From a virus: DNA of 21,834 nt. The notes below the pieces were generated by a model, which saw only the letters and a list, made by a program, of their open reading frames with translations, was not told the origin of the DNA and did no database searches. Positions 11,034-18,954 of this stretch are shown piece by piece (positions within the stretch are counted from its first letter, which is position 1; every line of letters begins with the position of its first letter). The translations under genes were made by a program, and so were the position numbers. Location: positions 1 through 21,834 of IMG/VR virus record IMGVR_UViG_3300008339_007645. One strand, written 5' to 3'.

Positions 11034-11084
11034 ATGCACGATACAGAATGGTACAGTACCCAGGTCAATCCAACTCACCGATGA
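11034..11084 (+). CDS. 16-codon leader peptide coupled to the next gene
   Basis: AAGGAAGG ends a few bases before ATG 11034, and the frame encodes MHDTEWYSTQVNPTHR, stopping at TGA 11082-11084. That stop overlaps ATG 11081 of the following gene (ATGA). The strong ribosome site therefore loads ribosomes onto a tiny frame and could pass them to the downstream gene by termination-reinitiation. Alternatively the downstream gene starts at ATG 11048 and this frame is incidental. Confidence 0.4.
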   Translation: MHDTEWYSTQVNPTHR

Positions 11085-11254
11085 CAACGTTGAAAACTCC
11101 TCAGCGAGAATTCGACATCTTCACCAAAGAAGGTGGAGCGTGGCACTTTGCCGAGCGGATTCAAGCGACAACGCTTGATGAAGCTAAAAACATGTATCTA
11201 AGGCAAAACCGTAGACTTGCTGTGTGGGAGGTGACTGCTTACCCCAGAAAGTAG
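11081..11254 (+). CDS. Hypothetical small protein (57 aa, or 68 aa from ATG 11048)
   Basis: Two in-frame starts exist, ATG 11048 and ATG 11081. I prefer 11081 because the ribosome site lies too far from 11048 and the 16-codon leader frame ends exactly on it. The protein has two strands and a helix: REFDIFTKEGGAWHFAERIQ, then TTLDEAKNMYLRQN, then RRLAVWEVTAYPRK. This order resembles a small alpha/beta sensor-like domain, but I do not know the family. Confidence 0.65.
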   Translation: MTTLKTPQREFDIFTKEGGAWHFAERIQATTLDEAKNMYLRQNRRLAVWEVTAYPRK

Positions 11255-11263
11255 TCCTCGCCA

Positions 11264-11332
11264 CGGCGGGACTGGCTGTCCATCTGTGCTCCCTTGCCGG
11301 GTGTGCGTGGGGTTCGATTCCCTCACCGCCGA
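11264..11332 (+). ncRNA. tRNA-like element (acceptor-like stem plus T-arm-like hairpin)
   Basis: CGGCGG (11264-11269) pairs with CCGCCG (11326-11331), spanning 68 nt as in a tRNA. Near the 3' end is GTGGGG-TTCGATTC-CCTCAC with the T-loop signature GGTTCGATTCC. A middle hairpin, GTGCTCCC/GGGTGTGC around TTGCC (one mismatch, two G-T), sits where an anticodon arm would. No D-arm can be drawn, and the T-loop is 8 nt if the outer pairs are used. So it is either a decayed tRNA or a tRNA mimic. It precedes the promoter of the AAA+/VWA operon. Confidence 0.45.
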
Positions 11333-11335
11333 TCA

Positions 11336-11367
11336 CCTAGCTATCTAGGGCACTTGTATGGTATGAT
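11336..11367 (+). promoter_or_regulatory. Extended -10 promoter with an overlapping dyad, upstream of the AAA+/VWA operon
   Basis: TGG-TATGAT (11359-11367) is a good extended -10. No clear -35 is present, which extended -10 promoters tolerate. The dyad CCTAG-CTAT-CTAGG (11336-11349) falls at the -35 position, well placed for a repressor or activator. The predicted start would lie about 11374, leaving a leader of about 50 nt before ATG 11423. Confidence 0.5.
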
Positions 11368-11422
11368 GAGCCAAGGCGGCACCGGCCTTTAACGCGGAGC
11401 ATTCTCTTCACAGAGTATCCAC

Positions 11423-11845
11423 ATGATTACCTCCAATCAACTTTACGATCTCGGTCTACTTGCGGCTCAGAGCTTCAACGAATACGACCTTGCGTCTGTT
11501 GCTCTCGAAGAATCTTTCGGCACGGAGCATAAGGCGACCAAGGGTAATCTTCTCCGCGATGTAACGATCGCTGAGAAGGAGGGACTCGATCTCTCTGTAT
11601 TTAGTGGAGCGGATAGCCGCTTTAAGTTCCCCGATTTCAATACGAACATTGTCGTTCGTATCTACAAGGAACCGACTCCCCACGCCAAACTTGCCAAACT
11701 TGCTGCGGCAGTTGAGGCTAAGGAAGCTGAGCTGAAAATCGCCAAGATGAAGCTCAAGCACGCAACGGAGGAACTTATTGCCAAGGGCGAGTGTGATGAA
11801 ATCACTGCTCGCGTTGGTCTTGCTTTCACTCGTCTCTCTAAGTAA
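11423..11845 (+). CDS. Coiled-coil protein, first gene of the AAA+/VWA operon (140 aa)
   Basis: ATG 11423 to TAA 11843-11845. The N-terminal 70 residues look globular (DLGLLAAQSFNEYDLASVAL, VFSGADSRFKFPDFNTNIVV). Residues about 85-120 are a charged heptad-like helix (HAKLAKLAAAVEAKEAELKI, then AKMKLKHATEELIAKG), typical of a coiled coil. No enzymatic motif. As first gene of an operon with an AAA+ ATPase and VWA protein, it may be a substrate, adaptor or structural partner of that machine. TAACTAAC overlaps its stop. No strong Shine-Dalgarno. Confidence 0.75.
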   Translation: MITSNQLYDLGLLAAQSFNEYDLASVALEESFGTEHKATKGNLLRDVTIAEKEGLDLSVFSGADSRFKFPDFNTNIVVRIYKEPTPHAKLAKLAAAVEAKEAELKIAKMKLKHATEELIAKGECDEITARVGLAFTRLSK

Positions 11846-11854
11846 CTAACAGTC

Positions 11855-13051
11855 ATGACCAGCCACTACCTGCTTTCCTGCTCCATTTCGGCCAACATCC
11901 GTCAATCAGTTCAGATCAAGTTTGACGATCTTAAACTTCCTCAATCGGTGATTGATACGCTCGTCAAGAGCAACACCGTCAGCATTCGCCCTCACCTGAG
12001 CAATGCTCTCAAAGAAGAACTTGATTCGCTGCGCGTACTTCAGCGCGAACTGTATGATTCTTACTGCATTCATTACGGTGACTGCCACTTTGTTACTAAT
12101 AACTACTTTGACAGTGCTAACAAGCTGATCAAGTGCATTAAGGCAGAAGCTAAAGAAGCTAACGAACGTCTTGCTCGTTTGTGGGAGTCTGAGTACACCA
12201 AATGGCAGGAGACTACTGGTAACATCCTGCGCCCGCTGTTCTCTGATGACGCAGAGTTTAACATTGCGTTCGCGGCATACATGAGGATCTTCCCGACAAA
12301 GGAAGAGTATCGTGCGCCCATCAGGGTCTCGGTCCTGGGTCCGTTGCCTACCACGCTGGCCAAGGTCGATGCTCCGGTTAGTGGTGACATCGAAAGCGTT
12401 ATCGCTTACGAAAACAACATCAACACCGCAGGAATCCTGCAAGCTGCAAAAGCTCAGGCAGCAGATAGAGCTCTCATGATGGGAGCCGAACTGATTGACG
12501 ATCTTGATTGCCGTGGGGCAGACAAGGTAGGCAAGCAGCAGGTCGGTAGCGAGAAGAAACGTGGTTCCTGGGAGATTACAGCTAACAAGCTGAAGCTCAT
12601 TGCCGACTCAGTTCCAGGTTTTGAGAATCTTGCCACGCTGGCTACTGAACTTCTCGAAACTGGTAAAGACATGGGCGCACCTGCCGCTCAGATTCGCACC
12701 AAAGCAACAGAGAAGTTCTACCAACTTCAGGACACAATTAAGGCAGAGCTTGAGCAGATCTGTAACAATCGGGACTCCTCTCGCGGACTAGAGAAACTCA
12801 AAGAGTCTTTGTCTCTGTCTAACAAGTACAAACAACTCTGCGAGCGGATCAAGACTGCCGAAAACTCTAACGTCTTGAACCTCCTCACTCCTGAGGTCAA
12901 TCTTGAGCTTGATGTTTACGAACAGCGGGCCAAGCATCTTCGCAAGCTGCTGAATCAGCGTAAAGAACTGATTCAAGCTGCAAGCGGCGAAGGTCTGGAC
13001 GACCTGATCGCTGAGATCACGGAAAAACCAGAAACTGAACCTGACTTCTGA
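11855..13051 (+). CDS. Large helical protein of the AAA+/VWA operon, possibly DUF3150-like (398 aa)
   Basis: ATG 11855, 9 nt after the previous stop. The N-terminal 60 residues are strand-rich (SHYLLSCSISANIRQSVQIK). The middle is Ala/Glu/Lys-rich helix (KLIKCIKAEAKEANERLARL), and the last 130 residues are long helices likely to form coiled coils (ELEQICNNRDSSRG, YEQRAKHLRKLLNQRKELIQ) with an acidic tail. The order of genes, a helical protein followed by a MoxR-type ATPase and VWA protein, recalls clusters that carry DUF3150 proteins, but I cannot confirm the family. It probably binds the ATPase or VWA protein. The stop TGA overlaps the next ATG by one base. Confidence 0.75.
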   Translation: MTSHYLLSCSISANIRQSVQIKFDDLKLPQSVIDTLVKSNTVSIRPHLSNALKEELDSLRVLQRELYDSYCIHYGDCHFVTNNYFDSANKLIKCIKAEAKEANERLARLWESEYTKWQETTGNILRPLFSDDAEFNIAFAAYMRIFPTKEEYRAPIRVSVLGPLPTTLAKVDAPVSGDIESVIAYENNINTAGILQAAKAQAADRALMMGAELIDDLDCRGADKVGKQQVGSEKKRGSWEITANKLKLIADSVPGFENLATLATELLETGKDMGAPAAQIRTKATEKFYQLQDTIKAELEQICNNRDSSRGLEKLKESLSLSNKYKQLCERIKTAENSNVLNLLTPEVNLELDVYEQRAKHLRKLLNQRKELIQAASGEGLDDLIAEITEKPETEPDF

Positions 13052-13272
13052 TGGAGCGTAAGGTCTGGGTTATTCAGTCTGAGCAAGGGTTCCTCAAAGA
13101 CATCAACGTTTTTACGAGGAACCCTGAGGATGCAGTAGTGTTCTCATGCTTACAGTCTGCTTTCGATAAGTTCATCGCAATCAGCGGGGCCTTGAACAGC
13201 GAATGCTGGATCAACTCGGCCCTACTTTCTTTCCCACGGCAACAACCCTACATTCACATTCACGACAAATGA
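13051..13272 (+). CDS. Small hypothetical protein in the AAA+/VWA operon (73 aa)
   Basis: ATG 13051 overlaps the upstream stop by one base (TGATG), and its own TGA overlaps the ATPase start (ATGA). Translation of all three is probably coupled. The protein has an N-terminal strand (KVWVIQSEQGFL), a helix (EDAVVFSCLQSAFDKFIAI) and a His-rich end (PYIHIHDK). No known motif. Its fixed place between the helical protein and the ATPase suggests a subunit or regulator of the complex. Confidence 0.7.
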   Translation: MERKVWVIQSEQGFLKDINVFTRNPEDAVVFSCLQSAFDKFIAISGALNSECWINSALLSFPRQQPYIHIHDK

Positions 13273-14465
13273 ACGACACTCTCTTCGCCAAGCTTCAGAA
13301 CTTTCGAGTTGCTCTCAACAATGCACACCTAGAACGGTCCAGCATCATTGATGGTCTGCTTGCAACGATTATCAGCAAGCAAAACGCTTTCCTCCTGGGT
13401 CTCCCCGGTACAGGTAAGTCCGATCTGATTCGGTCGATCTGTTCTGGCATCGAAGGCGTTAACTACTTTGGTTATCTTCTTAGCCCCACTACTGATCCTT
13501 CCGAACTGTTTGGCCCCGTAGCAGTGACCAAACTTCTCAACGATGAATACACCCGTGATGTTGACGGCTACCTGCCTTCCGCACACGTAGCGTTTCTCGA
13601 TGAGCTGTTCCGTGGTAGCTCTGCCATCCTCAACTCCCTGCTGACTCTCCTCAACGAACGGACGTTCAACAACGGCAAGCAGACAATCACCACGCCGATT
13701 CAATCCATCGTTGCCGCTACAAATAGTTGGCCTGATGAGGAGTCGTTGCAAGCTTTCGGTGATCGCTTCCTGTTCCGACCGACTGTTGACTCGCTGCAAA
13801 AGCCTTCCTCTAAAGACAAGCTCGATAAGTGGGCGCTAGGCATCAAGGCCAGACCGGAGGTCGGTGTTCACTTGAGTCTTGAGGATCTTAAAGCCCTACA
13901 AGAGGAAGTACATAGCGTAATGATCCACGAGAACTTTATAGAAAAGTTCTCGAATGTGTGTGAGCTTCTCGATCAGCGCAACATTCGTATCTCCGATCGG
14001 CGCCGCGTGCAGATCCTTAAGTTCCTGCGGGCTTGGGCACTTGTACAGGGCGACGACATGATCTTCCCTGAGCATCTTCACGGCTCACTGGTTCACATCG
14101 TTTACCAAACTGAGGAAGACAAATCAACCGTACAAGAGGTTGTCGATCAGGAAGTCCCTTCCGCATCGAAGATCTTTGGCGATGGCAAGAGGGCAGCCGC
14201 TGCTCTCATGAATGACTTCATGGCTGAACGTTCCAAACTCGCTAACACCGACAGAGGACTCGGTACACTGAATGACTTCGTACAAAACCTTGAGCGCAGC
14301 TACAAAGACATCTGCGTTGTGTACAACAAGATCAATGAGATCTTGGATAGCAACCGCATTAAACTGACAGCGGCTGAACGCAGCCGGGGCGTCAAGTTGC
14401 TTCAACAGATCGAAGCACACAAACAAACTATGGCCTTCTCTCTCAGCGAAATCAAAGGTAAATGA
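13269..14465 (+). CDS. RavA-type MoxR AAA+ ATPase (398 aa)
   Basis: ATG 13269 in an ATGA overlap; a longer frame from 13203 lies inside the upstream gene. Walker A GLPGTGKS (44-51), Walker B HVAFLDE (106-112, Asp111/Glu112), sensor 1 in VAATNSWPDE (Asn152) and arginine-containing DRF (166) are all present. Between them, EVFGP-like SELFGPVAV and LPSAHVAFLDELFRGSSAIL then LNSLLTLLNER follow the RavA pattern far better than the CobS pattern found in many cyanophages. RavA hexamers remodel protein complexes, with the VWA protein ViaA as adaptor. Here the C-terminal 200 residues are helical, and I see no clear RavA LARA domain (RavA is about 500 residues). The VWA partner follows immediately. Family and likely ATPase activity are well supported. 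The substrate is unknown. Confidence 0.92.
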   Translation: MNDTLFAKLQNFRVALNNAHLERSSIIDGLLATIISKQNAFLLGLPGTGKSDLIRSICSGIEGVNYFGYLLSPTTDPSELFGPVAVTKLLNDEYTRDVDGYLPSAHVAFLDELFRGSSAILNSLLTLLNERTFNNGKQTITTPIQSIVAATNSWPDEESLQAFGDRFLFRPTVDSLQKPSSKDKLDKWALGIKARPEVGVHLSLEDLKALQEEVHSVMIHENFIEKFSNVCELLDQRNIRISDRRRVQILKFLRAWALVQGDDMIFPEHLHGSLVHIVYQTEEDKSTVQEVVDQEVPSASKIFGDGKRAAAALMNDFMAERSKLANTDRGLGTLNDFVQNLERSYKDICVVYNKINEILDSNRIKLTAAERSRGVKLLQQIEAHKQTMAFSLSEIKGK

Positions 14466-16012
14466 TCATGAACACTCGAAGCGAATTCATGCGGCTTGTA
14501 AATAACGAGCCGCTGACTCTTTCCTGCTCCCCGATCGCAGACTTCCTTTGGGAAGACTTTGTACGCGAAGCTCGCCCGATCGTTAAGTATCTAGAAACTC
14601 AGTACAACATCAAGCAGCTTTGCAGATTCGGCAAAGAAGTATTTGATCGTTTGTACACGGCAGATCAAGTCAACTGGCTGGTCAGCGAGGAAGAGTACGA
14701 GGACTTTTTCCGTGCTAAGTGCAACGGTGAGTCGCCCACGCTGCCGCAGGGTTTCAAACCAGAAAATTCATTCTGGTGGATGTTGATGGGCGAGCTGTCG
14801 AATGCGGCAGCGTGGCCTGAGTTGTTGAGCCGATGCGTTGGCGATCAGTTCAACGCAGGCAACAACGCAGTCAACATCATCAACCAACTAGCGGAGGCTA
14901 TTGAACAAGCCATCCACCAGCAACAACTTGATCACAAAACGATCTTCCAAGCAGCACAAGAACTTGAGAAGCTGCGAGAAGAATTCAAGCAAGCCGTAGC
15001 TGAAGGTAACGAACAGGCTGCAAACGAGGCAAGGCAGAAAGGTAAGCAACTTGGTAACAAGATTATTGAGAGTGCGATGAACGGACTACAGCCCATCCAG
15101 GGACAGCTCGATGAGATTGTCGATAAGACAATTCAGCAGAGCGATGAGCTGAATGATGCGATGTCAAACCTGTGGGGCTCTCAGCCAGGTAAAGGTAAGG
15201 ACGCCGGAAACCTTGAAGAGAAGCGTCAACTTGCCGCGAAGCTCAAGAACAATCGGAATCTCAAGAATCTGGCAAAGAACCTGGGCGCACTTAAGCGAAC
15301 ATGGATTCAGCGTAAGCGAGCGAAACGAAGCAAGGAAACTTACTCCGCTATCGTCGGCGCCAGATTCAGTAACGACATCACTAAAGCGTTCTCCACTGAA
15401 CTTGCCCTAGCCAACACAGCGGAGGGCCGCGCATTATTTGCTCTCAAGTATTCACAGAAAACTCTGCTCACAAAAGACTATGAAGCTGATTCTAAAAACC
15501 TGAACAAAGGTCCGATCATCATGTACATCGATGTTTCCGGCTCGATGAGAGGCGATAGAGACATCTGGAGTAAAGCTATCGCCTTCATCATTGCTGACGA
15601 AGCGCTGAAAGAAAAGCGTGAAGTCTACGTGCATCTATTCGACACACTAATCTCAGAGTCCGTTACGCTCAAAGGAAATCGTAAAAACAATGAGGAGTTG
15701 ATTAACTTCATTCAGCGTTGGACCTTAGGTGGAGGAACCCAATTCAATGCTGTTATCAGCCACGCGGTTCTCAACCTCAAGAAGCACACACAAACTGACG
15801 TTCTTATGATCACAGATGGACATTCGTTCGCCGACTCCATGGCCGTGCGTCGCTTGCAAGCAGCCAAAGCAGAGACAGGCGCACAGTGGGCAACTGTGTG
15901 CCTTGAAATGGATCCCCCAGAGGTCTGCTACGAGTTCAGCGACGACGTGTTTCGGGTCGACATCAACAAGCCGGGGGATGCTGTCGATGCCATACAAAAG
16001 AGCCTCCGCTAG
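14462..16012 (+). CDS. ViaA-type VWA domain protein, partner of the MoxR ATPase (516 aa)
   Basis: ATG 14462 overlaps the ATPase stop (ATGA); ATG 14468 is also possible. Residues 1-150 are helical with many aromatics. About 150-290 are long Gln/Glu/Lys-rich helices (QAAQELEKLREEFKQAVAEG) ending in a very basic segment (KRTWIQRKRAKRSK). The C-terminal VWA domain has a complete MIDAS: D-V-S-G-S-M (Asp357, Ser359, Ser361), Thr426 in GGGTQF and Asp452 in ITDGHS. This order, helical N-terminal part then C-terminal VWA, matches ViaA. A metal-bound VWA would present substrate or partner to the AAA+ ring. ViaA/RavA in E. coli acts on respiratory and iron-sulfur systems; whether this pair has a related target is unknown. 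Confidence 0.9.
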   Translation: MIMNTRSEFMRLVNNEPLTLSCSPIADFLWEDFVREARPIVKYLETQYNIKQLCRFGKEVFDRLYTADQVNWLVSEEEYEDFFRAKCNGESPTLPQGFKPENSFWWMLMGELSNAAAWPELLSRCVGDQFNAGNNAVNIINQLAEAIEQAIHQQQLDHKTIFQAAQELEKLREEFKQAVAEGNEQAANEARQKGKQLGNKIIESAMNGLQPIQGQLDEIVDKTIQQSDELNDAMSNLWGSQPGKGKDAGNLEEKRQLAAKLKNNRNLKNLAKNLGALKRTWIQRKRAKRSKETYSAIVGARFSNDITKAFSTELALANTAEGRALFALKYSQKTLLTKDYEADSKNLNKGPIIMYIDVSGSMRGDRDIWSKAIAFIIADEALKEKREVYVHLFDTLISESVTLKGNRKNNEELINFIQRWTLGGGTQFNAVISHAVLNLKKHTQTDVLMITDGHSFADSMAVRRLQAAKAETGAQWATVCLEMDPPEVCYEFSDDVFRVDINKPGDAVDAIQKSLR

Positions 16013-16051
16013 GGGCTCTATTGACTCACTGCTTGACTTCTGTGGTATCTT
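15999..16051 (+). promoter_or_regulatory. Hairpin over the VWA stop codon, then a possible promoter
   Basis: AGAGCCTC (15999-16006) pairs with GGGGCTCT (16012-16019), 8 bp with one G-T, overlapping the TAG stop. There is no U-run, so termination is doubtful. TTGACT follows at 16021-16026 and again at 16033-16038. With GTATCT at 16045-16050 (18 bp from the first) this gives a moderate sigma70 match that could drive the 266-codon gene. AGGAGGCTCCT just after is self-complementary and precedes no frame. Confidence 0.35.
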
Positions 16052-16114
16052 TCAGGAGGCTCCTCATCCGGGGCCGCGACAGCCCGTGATCAACCTGTTT
16101 TGAACACACTCGAA

Positions 16115-16915
16115 ATGTCTAACTTTCAGTTCACCCTCCAAGATCAACCGATCACAGAAAAGGAGGCAGAGGCGCTTGTATCTCTGTCTGGTTCATCTGA
16201 TTCCCCAATCAAGATCGAACTGACCAAACTTGTAAAGATTCAAAAGCTGAACACGAAGCAACTGTTCAAGCTGGCGATCGAAAAGAAAGACGAAAACCTT
16301 GCACAACTGGCTTACAAGCTTTCGGTTGCTCCGACCGCTAAAGCAATCACATCCACGCAGCGTCGGAATGGGGTTCCACATCAGATTCCCGAGGACAAAC
16401 TGACAACGGAACAAGTGATTGGAACGCTGTGCCGCACCCGCGCCTTGTGGGTTGCTGGAACTTCAATCATTCTGTGGGCAGTGTACCAAGCTGAAAAGTC
16501 TGGCGAAGAACAGACAATTAAAAGTGTCAGCGAACAGTTTGTGAATCACGCATGGTTCGATGATCTCGTGCCTGAGAACTGTGTAATCTTCGACGGGTTT
16601 ACACAGGCAGCTAGCACCACAAAAGCATGGGAAGCTGTAGTTTCAAAGAAAGATCGCGGCCATCGGGGAACTTACCACGAAGGGCCTGTTTACTCTGGCG
16701 TGCGAGCTGGTCTGGCCTGGGCCAAAGCACACAAGCTTATTGAAACGGAAGAGGCAATCTCTTACGGAGCACTGAGCGGTAAGAAGAACACCGTGGCAGA
16801 TCACACGCAACGGAAATACTACAAGATCCTCCCTACACAGTTCGGAGCGGAGACGATGAAAGAGTGGTCCGACTGTATCGATGTTGCAGTGAACTACTTC
16901 TTCACCATGCGGTAA
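16115..16915 (+). CDS. Hypothetical protein upstream of DNA polymerase (266 aa)
   Basis: ATG 16115 is preferred to TTG 16100. No Shine-Dalgarno. Residues 1-90 are charged and helical, with short acidic/basic alternation (ELTKLVKIQKLNTKQLFKLA). Residues about 105-250 look globular with many aromatics (LWVAGTSIILWAVYQ, YHEGPVYSGVRAGLAWAKAH) and an NYFF end. No P-loop, zinc or nuclease motif seen. It sits between the AAA+/VWA operon and DNA polymerase and is closed off by a strong terminator, so it may be its own unit. I do not recognise the family. Confidence 0.75.
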   Translation: MSNFQFTLQDQPITEKEAEALVSLSGSSDSPIKIELTKLVKIQKLNTKQLFKLAIEKKDENLAQLAYKLSVAPTAKAITSTQRRNGVPHQIPEDKLTTEQVIGTLCRTRALWVAGTSIILWAVYQAEKSGEEQTIKSVSEQFVNHAWFDDLVPENCVIFDGFTQAASTTKAWEAVVSKKDRGHRGTYHEGPVYSGVRAGLAWAKAHKLIETEEAISYGALSGKKNTVADHTQRKYYKILPTQFGAETMKEWSDCIDVAVNYFFTMR

Positions 16916-16936
16916 GCGGCTAGCCTACAGACCATC

Positions 16937-16964
16937 AAGCCCAGTTCGATCTGGGCTTTTTTCA
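16937..16964 (+). terminator. Strong intrinsic terminator
   Basis: AAGCCCAG (16937-16944) pairs with CTGGGCTT (16951-16958) around TTCGAT, followed by an unbroken T-run. This is a textbook rho-independent terminator. It ends only about 12 nt before the ATG of DNA polymerase, so the U-tract is part of the polymerase leader. Confidence 0.9.
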
Positions 16965-16974
16965 TCTTCTTACT

Positions 16975-18870
16975 ATGAACGTCAGCTATTTAAAAACACA
17001 GGAAGCAGCGTTAGATGCGCTGGCTGAATTGAAAGCAATCTCAAAACTGTGTGTCGATACAGAAACCACGGGGCTCCAACCTGGGCTAGCTAAACCGCGC
17101 CTGATCCAGCTCTGTAACACAGACGCAGCAGACGGCAACAGAACTATTTATGTATTTGATTTATTCAAAACGAGTGTGGTCGATGAACTGAAGGAGCTGC
17201 TGGAAAGTCGCGAGCTGCTGATCTTCCATAACGCAAATTTTGACCTTCAGTTCCTGCTGTATTTAGGTATAGATTTTAAAGGCAAGATCTTCGACACGTA
17301 TGTTGCTGAACGGGTCTTGCGGTCGGGATTCAAAGAACAGAAGGTCAGCCCCAAGATCGGCAAGGTTTACTTTGCAGACGTATCCTGCTCACTGAAAGCT
17401 GTAGCAGAACGGCGCCTGGGCATCCTGCTCGATAAGGAGCAACAGGTATCCGATTGGAGCGTAGAGGATTTGTCACTCGATCAGATCGAATACTCAGCCA
17501 CGGACGTTGACGTGCTGCCGTCGATCGCAGCCGAACAGCTAGCGGAACTGAAGGAAGAGAATCTTCTAGGGGTTTATAGCATCGAGAGCAAGTGCATCCG
17601 CCCCGTGGCTCGTATGTGCAGCGTTGGATTCAAGATCGATGTAGGCAAACTTCAAACCCTCAAAGTCAAATTACTTAAAGAGCTGGAAGACAAAACAAAT
17701 GAGTTTATATTCAGTTTGGATAGGCGTTTGCCTGATGATAGTAAGCTTCCCCGCAACGCTGCTGGAGAGCTGCAGATCGGAAAGAAAGCGAAGAAGGAGT
17801 TCAACCCAGGCAGCCCTACTCAAGTAATCAACGCCTTTACACTGTGCGGCATAGAGCTTCCAATAAACGCTTCGACAAAGAAACCTACTTTAAATCAAAT
17901 CGCACTCGCTGAATTTGACAGTCAAGATGAGACGCTAGAGCTTTATCGGAGTCGAACTAAGATCGAAACAAAGTTGGAGCACGTTGAGAAAATCCTTAGC
18001 AACATTCATCCACTAACCCACCGCCTCCACGCGGGCTACAACCAAGTCGGCGCAAACTCTGGTCGATTCACGTCCAGCGGCTCAGGCAAGACAACCAAGA
18101 AAGAGGCAAAAACAGTTTTCTCAATCAACATCCAGCAAGTTCCTAGGGATAAAGAGTTTAGACAGTGCTTTGTAGCAAATGATGGCTACAAACTTGTTAT
18201 ATGCGACTGGGCTCAGATCGAATTACGATTGGCGGCGCAGCTCGTCAATATTCCTCAAATGAGGCAGGCGTTCCGCGAAAAGATTGACCTGCACACCATG
18301 ACGGCAAGCCTGATCTACAAAAAACCGATTGATGAAGTCACCAAGGATGAAAGACAGGACGGCAAAACACTGAACTTCGCCCTGCTATATGGTATGGGGT
18401 ACAGAAAATACAAGACATACGCAGCACAGAGCGGCAAGATAATTTCGCTGTCGGAAGCGAAGATCGCCCACGCAGCGTTCCATACGGCTTACCCGACGTT
18501 GCGAGCATGGCACCAGGAGCGGGCCGATCTAATCCGCGATGGTTGGGCTTACATCCGAACAGCCTGTGGGCGCCGCCGTCTACTTAGTTACGATGATGCA
18601 ACAATGATGGCTAGCGCTAATACCTTGATCCAAGGTTCTGGTGCAGACATCCTCAAGCTCGCAATCGCTGAACTTGGAGAACACATCACAGATGACGTAC
18701 GCCTAGTTGCATGTGTACACGACGAACTGGTGCTTGAGGTAAGAGCAGATCAAGCAGAAAAGTATAGAGAAGTATTAGAAAGTATAATGATTAAAGCAGC
18801 AAAATTTGTGCTTAAAGACGTGCCAGCAGAAGCAGACGCAAACGTAGGAACGACTTGGGCGGATAAATAA
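16975..18870 (+). CDS. polA: Family A DNA polymerase with 3'-5' exonuclease (631 aa)
   Basis: Proofreading domain first: Exo I Asp28 and Glu30 (CVDTETTG), Exo II Asn86 and Asp90 (FHNANFD), and Exo III Tyr173 and Asp177 (YSATD). Polymerase motifs follow: SGRFTSS (362-368), motif A Asp411 (CDWAQIELRLA), motif B Lys464-Phe468-Tyr472 (GKTLNFALLYG), and motif C HDE 582-584 (CVHDELVLE). There is no 5'-nuclease domain, so it is about 630 residues rather than the 930 of bacterial Pol I, as is usual for phage replicases. Phe468 corresponds to E. coli Phe762, which disfavours dideoxynucleotides. The ATG follows a terminator with no Shine-Dalgarno, so how it is transcribed is unclear. SSB-like and HNH-type genes lie downstream. 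Confidence 0.97.
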   Translation: MNVSYLKTQEAALDALAELKAISKLCVDTETTGLQPGLAKPRLIQLCNTDAADGNRTIYVFDLFKTSVVDELKELLESRELLIFHNANFDLQFLLYLGIDFKGKIFDTYVAERVLRSGFKEQKVSPKIGKVYFADVSCSLKAVAERRLGILLDKEQQVSDWSVEDLSLDQIEYSATDVDVLPSIAAEQLAELKEENLLGVYSIESKCIRPVARMCSVGFKIDVGKLQTLKVKLLKELEDKTNEFIFSLDRRLPDDSKLPRNAAGELQIGKKAKKEFNPGSPTQVINAFTLCGIELPINASTKKPTLNQIALAEFDSQDETLELYRSRTKIETKLEHVEKILSNIHPLTHRLHAGYNQVGANSGRFTSSGSGKTTKKEAKTVFSINIQQVPRDKEFRQCFVANDGYKLVICDWAQIELRLAAQLVNIPQMRQAFREKIDLHTMTASLIYKKPIDEVTKDERQDGKTLNFALLYGMGYRKYKTYAAQSGKIISLSEAKIAHAAFHTAYPTLRAWHQERADLIRDGWAYIRTACGRRRLLSYDDATMMASANTLIQGSGADILKLAIAELGEHITDDVRLVACVHDELVLEVRADQAEKYREVLESIMIKAAKFVLKDVPAEADANVGTTWADK

Positions 18871-18891
18871 ATACGCTCACGAAACTAAAGT

Positions 18892-18914
18892 GCGGTAAAC
18901 GAGCGGCCTACCGC
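18892..18914 (+). terminator. Weak hairpin after DNA polymerase
   Basis: GCGGTA (18892-18897) pairs with TACCGC (18909-18914) around an 11-nt loop, followed by TTACAATTT. The stem is short and the tail mixed, so it is at best a weak terminator or processing site. Confidence 0.35.
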
Positions 18915-18954
18915 TTACAATTTAAAGAGAACGGTTTAGCGCCCCACGAACTCA

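Noticed and set aside
11264-11332. Functional tRNA-Gly or tRNA-Ala
   Set aside because: No D-arm can be formed, the anticodon-like stem has a mismatch and two G-T pairs, and the T-loop length is off. Kept only as tRNA-like.
13269-16012. Annotation of the ATPase and VWA genes as cobS/cobT
   Set aside because: The ATPase has RavA-type motifs (FGP, LPSAHVAFLDE, ILNSLLTLLNER) and lacks the CobS pattern, and no other cobalamin gene is nearby.
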